64,000 nt of DNA from the IMG/VR virus record IMGVR_UViG_3300024301_000013, positions 1 to 64,000 of that record. One strand, 5' to 3'. Positions 61,689 through 64,000 of the stretch are shown here, piece by piece. The position numbers were made by a program, and so were the translations under genes. Position 1 is the stretch's first letter. The number at the start of each line of letters is the position of its first letter. This DNA is from a virus. The notes below the pieces were generated by a model. The model did not search any database and was not told the DNA's origin. It saw only the letters and a program-made list of their open reading frames with translations.

Positions 61689-61708
61689 CCCCCGCTTATT
61701 TATTAATA

Positions 61709-61972
61709 ATGAAACAAACAAAAATTAAGTCACAAATTCTACGAATTTTCACTCCCAACGCTTTAATATATTATTATGAAAACTGTATTAATGATCAGGT
61801 TTGTGCGTTGTTAGGAGCTATTTACATAACATTTAAAGAAAACAAAAAAAATGGTAAAAAAACTAGCAGGCTTATTAGCCACGATTTTATTAGTAGGTTG
61901 CTTTTCGCCGTCCACCCCAAAAACAGAAAATCCCTCCTTAGTAAACTTCAAAGGTCAGGTTTACTCAAGTAG
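61709..61972 (+). CDS. Doubtful small protein overlapping the lipoprotein gene
   Basis: An open frame of 87 codons begins just after the IS right flank. Its last 122 bases overlap the lipoprotein gene in another frame. The first half (KQTKIKSQILRIFTPNALIYYYENCINDQVCALLGAIYITFKENKK) looks protein-like; the overlapping half is Lys/Arg/Leu-rich and less convincing. It may be a real short gene with a long overlap, or chance. Confidence 0.3.
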   Translation: MKQTKIKSQILRIFTPNALIYYYENCINDQVCALLGAIYITFKENKKNGKKTSRLISHDFISRLLFAVHPKNRKSLLSKLQRSGLLK

Positions 61973-62300
61973 CCAAGGGTTAAAAAAATATGGTGATGAT
62001 GTTCAACATATAGATGAAGCAGAAAGCCTAATTTATGTTTCAGATTCTACTATATATGTCAAACTACCATATAATCTGTTAGCCTTTTCAAGTTTAAATA
62101 AAGAAGAATATGAAGGCTTGGTTGTAAAGCAGCAACTATACAAAATAGATAGTTTAAGCGATATAACAGAAAAGGTTTATCGTAATAATGCTTATCTGTT
62201 AATATCTGAAAAAGGTCATTCGACCCCTAACCCAAATACTACAATTTCTTTGTCTATCCCAGATACAACCTATTTCTTTTACGATTGCGTAAAAAAATAA
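61851..62300 (+). CDS. Putative lipoprotein
   Basis: The 149-residue protein has a type II signal peptide: basic start (VKKLAG), hydrophobic core (LLATILLVG) and lipobox ending at C17 (ILLVGC). The mature part is Ser/Thr/Tyr-rich with no named domain. Phage lipoproteins placed in the host envelope often block superinfection; that role is only a possibility here. A GGACGGCG copy (61906, antisense, SPST) lies right after the lipidated Cys. Confidence 0.75.
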   Translation: MVKKLAGLLATILLVGCFSPSTPKTENPSLVNFKGQVYSSSQGLKKYGDDVQHIDEAESLIYVSDSTIYVKLPYNLLAFSSLNKEEYEGLVVKQQLYKIDSLSDITEKVYRNNAYLLISEKGHSTPNPNTTISLSIPDTTYFFYDCVKK

Positions 62301-62309
62301 CAAAAAAGT

Positions 62310-62341
62310 TTTGATAAATGTAAATAAAAGCCGTATCTTTG
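62310..62341 (+). promoter_or_regulatory. Bacteroidota-type promoter
   Basis: TTTG (62310-62313), 20 bases, TATCTTTG (62334-62341), then TAG; the likely ATG follows at 62353. A perfect -33/-7 match placed between two genes. Confidence 0.75.
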
Positions 62342-62352
62342 TAGCAAAAGAT

Positions 62353-62886
62353 ATGGCTTTTATGTTAGATTATATTTTATTATTTATATTGATATTATTT
62401 TTTTTATTATTCGTATTACAGAATGAGTTTAAATTAAAACTGTTTGATACTTTAGTTGATAATATTAAAGTATCTATATTTCCTCCTTCTTTTGTATCTG
62501 AAGATAATCTTTATTTTTATAAAGGTTATTTTCATTTAATTTATGAAAGGGATATATCTTCTAAAAACAGAACTAGGTCTTTAATTTTATATTTTAGTAA
62601 TAAAAAATATCAACCAGATAACTTAGTAAAATGCCTTAGTTTTCATCAAAGTTTAAACAGCGTTACTTTAGCTTGTTTCGAAAATGATAAATTAGATCAC
62701 TTAGATCTGCTTCTTTGTATAGATGAATTAAAGAAATGGATGGAGAACAACAAATATGAAGATGCGTTTATTTATATACCGTTAAATGAATCCTTCGAAC
62801 CATCTCACATAACAGACGAAGCAAAAGAAATTATTTATTCAGAATTTAAACGAAATTTTACAAATAAAATCCACATTATCAATTAA
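62353..62886 (+). CDS. Membrane-anchored protein, unknown
   Basis: The start is placed at ATG 62353 (177 aa, AFMLDYILLFILILFFLLFVLQ) because the longer frame from 62311 would run through the promoter. One N-terminal membrane helix is followed by a soluble alpha/beta domain with SLILYFSNKKYQPDNLVKCLSFHQSL and EDAFIYIPLN. No family recognised. Confidence 0.6.
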   Translation: MAFMLDYILLFILILFFLLFVLQNEFKLKLFDTLVDNIKVSIFPPSFVSEDNLYFYKGYFHLIYERDISSKNRTRSLILYFSNKKYQPDNLVKCLSFHQSLNSVTLACFENDKLDHLDLLLCIDELKKWMENNKYEDAFIYIPLNESFEPSHITDEAKEIIYSEFKRNFTNKIHIIN

Positions 62887-62890
62887 TATT

Positions 62891-63232
62891 ATGAAAGTAT
62901 TTAATTTATTGTTAGCCATTGGCTTTGCTTATATGTTTTTATCTGAATGGAATGATTTGGATATGCGTTTCAAAAAAGAGCAAGAATTAAAATATGAAAT
63001 AGTATCAGTCTCTAAAGCTGAAGGTGATTTAGCTAAATTGACTATAAAAGATTTAAAAACGAAAAAAGAATATGACTTGAGAGTGGATTATTCTTATAAG
63101 GATATTAAGAAAATGAATCTTTCAAATAAGAATATTAAAGTGGTAAATTCCTTATACGCTAACAACTACGGTAAGAAAGAATTAAAGTTTCAGTACGTTG
63201 TAATTAAAGATAAAAAAGTAGATGTTTTATAA
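62891..63232 (+). CDS. Small protein with signal anchor, unknown
   Basis: The 113-residue protein starts KVFNLLLAIGFAYMFLSEW, a signal or anchor helix, followed by a beta-rich domain (YEIVSVSKAEGDLAKLTIKDLKTKKEYDLRVDYSY). It starts 4 bases after the previous membrane gene and likely shares its promoter. No family recognised. Confidence 0.55.
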   Translation: MKVFNLLLAIGFAYMFLSEWNDLDMRFKKEQELKYEIVSVSKAEGDLAKLTIKDLKTKKEYDLRVDYSYKDIKKMNLSNKNIKVVNSLYANNYGKKELKFQYVVIKDKKVDVL

Positions 63233-63265
63233 TTTGGAATATTTATCAAAAAAGCTATTTTTTTA

Positions 63266-64000
63266 ATGAAATTACCAGATAACTACGAGGATTTAATAAA
63301 ATCAATGCCTTTAGACCTGAAGGAATTGTTATTTAAGCAATGGGGTGCAAAACAGAATCCAAAATACCATCCAGAGGGTAACACCTTGAAACATATAATC
63401 TATGTTTTAAGAAGGGCTTACAGGGATTACCCTGATGAGCCCAATGTTATTTTAGCTGCATTATTCCACGACTTAGGTAAAATGGATACCTACGAAATTA
63501 GTCCTAAAACAGGTCAACCAACGGCTTACAAACATGAAAAGGTTTCAGCTGAAATAGTTGATAAATTTGCTTCTTGGATTAATTCTTTTGAGGATACCGA
63601 TGCGGATGAAGTAAACTATTTGGTTCGTAACCACATGTTAATGAAGCCTGAAACTTGGGGCCAAATGAAGGACAAGAAAAAGAAAGTGGTAACAGATGAT
63701 CCAGCGTTTTCTAAGTTAGAAAAATTTGCTAAGATTGATAAGGGAGGTGTTGATGAGAGCATGCACTTTTCGCCGTCCAAAGAAATAACCCTCACAGAAC
63801 GCTCTGTAATAGAGAATTTAATTGAGTATTGTAATATGATGCAAGATGAGGTAGAAGTCCTCACAGAAGCAGAATATAAAGGAAAGAAGGTATCTCTAAA
63901 CAAACCTATGAGAGGAGATGTAAAGAAATACAAGGTTTATGTGAAGAACCCTAAAACAGGAAAGATTATCAAGGTTAATTTCGGGGATAAAAATATGGAA
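63266..64000 (+). CDS. HD-domain phosphohydrolase-like protein (partial, cut by window end)
   Basis: The ATG at 63266 opens a frame that continues past base 64000 (245 codons seen). The N-terminal part is an HD domain: H in YHPEGNTLKHI, HD in AALFHDLGKMDT, then H-E-K-V-S-A and a later RNHM. HD proteins of phages hydrolyse nucleotides or cyclic nucleotides. After about residue 210 comes KYKVYVKNPKTGKIIKVNFG, the start of a short basic domain that I recall as a common tail module in phage proteins. A repeat copy at 63771 encodes SPSK between the two parts. Confidence 0.75.
   Translation, partial: MKLPDNYEDLIKSMPLDLKELLFKQWGAKQNPKYHPEGNTLKHIIYVLRRAYRDYPDEPNVILAALFHDLGKMDTYEISPKTGQPTAYKHEKVSAEIVDKFASWINSFEDTDADEVNYLVRNHMLMKPETWGQMKDKKKKVVTDDPAFSKLEKFAKIDKGGVDESMHFSPSKEITLTERSVIENLIEYCNMMQDEVEVLTEAEYKGKKVSLNKPMRGDVKKYKVYVKNPKTGKIIKVNFGDKNME

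Larger units (their letters stand above)
59755..61697. terminator. Terminator hairpin apparently split by the IS element
   Basis: AAGCGGGGG (59755-59763), 6 bases after the UVR gene, is the exact inverse of CCCCCGCTT (61689-61697), which is followed by ATTTATT. Without the intervening 1.9 kb the two arms would form a 9-bp G+C-rich stem like the other terminators in this window. The alternative is that these are terminal inverted repeats of the element itself. Confidence 0.5.
2172..63778. repeat. Highly iterated 8-mer GGACGGCG (consensus KTGGACGGCGWW), 31 copies
   Basis: Start positions with GGACGGCG on the plus strand: 2172, 6704, 7791, 11409, 17807, 18337, 22354, 29546, 32181, 33406, 40053, 44833, 49874, 55214. 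With CGCCGTCC on the plus strand: 7989, 13398, 13431, 16679, 24672, 25463, 30107, 32775, 36699, 39157, 40178, 44483, 45894, 51757, 54219, 61906, 63771. Nearly all have T before (30 of 31) and an A/T pair after (30 of 31, mostly AA). All lie inside genes, with no bias for coding strand (16 sense, 15 antisense). Spacing runs from 33 bases to 6.7 kb. Near copies: TTGGACGGCA at 44661 and 48472, CGCCTTCC near 18384. Confidence 0.9.

Noticed and set aside
61709-61972. Truncated gene disrupted by the IS element
   Set aside because: The frame starts at its own ATG after the right flank and no matching coding fragment exists on the left side, which is a terminator arm.
2172-63778. The GGACGGCG family as a coding repeat (a shared LDGE peptide)
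   Set aside because: About half of the copies are antisense and encode SPS(T) or AV(H/Q), so no single peptide explains it.
1-64000. Stop-codon reassignment, as in some large gut phages
   Set aside because: TAA, TAG (for example at 4962 and 5702) and TGA (19408) all end well-supported genes in the right place.
1-64000. Many TATAAATA or TATTTATA words as late promoters
   Set aside because: In DNA of about 69 % A+T this 8-mer should occur roughly a dozen times per strand by chance; only two well-placed cases were kept at low confidence.
1-64000. CRISPR arrays or tRNA genes
   Set aside because: No regularly spaced direct repeats and no T-arm-like GGTTCGAATC sequences or cloverleaf patterns were seen by eye.

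Overview
This window looks like a continuous piece of a large, low-G+C (about 30 % by eye), contractile-tailed T4-like phage that infects a member of the Bacteroidota, probably a flavobacterium. The T4-like core is visible as gp25-like and gp6-like baseplate wedge proteins, a gp5-like OB-fold protein, a gp46/gp47 recombination pair, a family B DNA polymerase, class I ribonucleotide reductase and a gp55-like sigma factor. The host assignment is inferred from promoters of the TTTG-N19/20-TAnnTTTG type, A/T-rich start contexts with few Shine-Dalgarno sequences, and tail proteins carrying SprB-like and GCT(D/N)P...DDGSC repeats typical of Bacteroidota surface proteins. TAA, TAG and TGA all act as stops. 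No tRNA, rRNA or CRISPR array was seen.

Layout: 1-3.0 kb, nucleotide metabolism (nrdB, nrdA). 3.0-7.5 kb, small mixed genes including a Nudix hydrolase, gp25, an M15 endolysin, a metallophosphatase, a zincin-like protein and a possible ADP-ribosyltransferase. 7.5-13.7 kb, minus strand: DNA polymerase and two structural-type proteins. 13.7-21.6 kb, small unknown genes, a GIY-YIG-type protein, a glycosyltransferase, a DEDD exonuclease and dUTPase. 21.6-26 kb, holin and three glycosyltransferases. 26-31 kb, late-type sigma factor, hub-region genes and a lone minus-strand nuclease. 31-46.6 kb, baseplate and tail operon including repeat-bearing adhesins. 46.7-53.3 kb, recombination genes (RuvC-like, RecB-like nuclease, gp47, gp46) and a second sigma factor. 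53.3-59.7 kb, membrane and unknown proteins. 59.76-61.69 kb, an intact IS607-type element (tnpA-tnpB) that appears to sit inside a terminator hairpin. 61.7-64 kb, lipoprotein, small membrane proteins and an HD-domain protein cut by the window end.

The most striking signal is not a gene. The G+C-rich 8-mer GGACGGCG (extended consensus KTGGACGGCGWW) occurs 31 times on the two strands, against roughly 0.1 expected from base composition. All copies lie inside genes, in both orientations, read as (L/V)DG(E/V), SPS(T) or (F)AV(H/Q), so the DNA word and not one peptide is what is kept. It is absent from the IS element. It looks like a highly iterated DNA signal (Chi-like, uptake-like, or a protein-binding or packaging site) of unknown function.

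Regulation appears to combine host-type promoters in front of early or metabolic genes (polymerase, exonuclease-dUTPase, RecB-like nuclease, lone nuclease, 62.3 kb membrane genes) with long structural operons that lack them, consistent with late transcription by a phage sigma factor.
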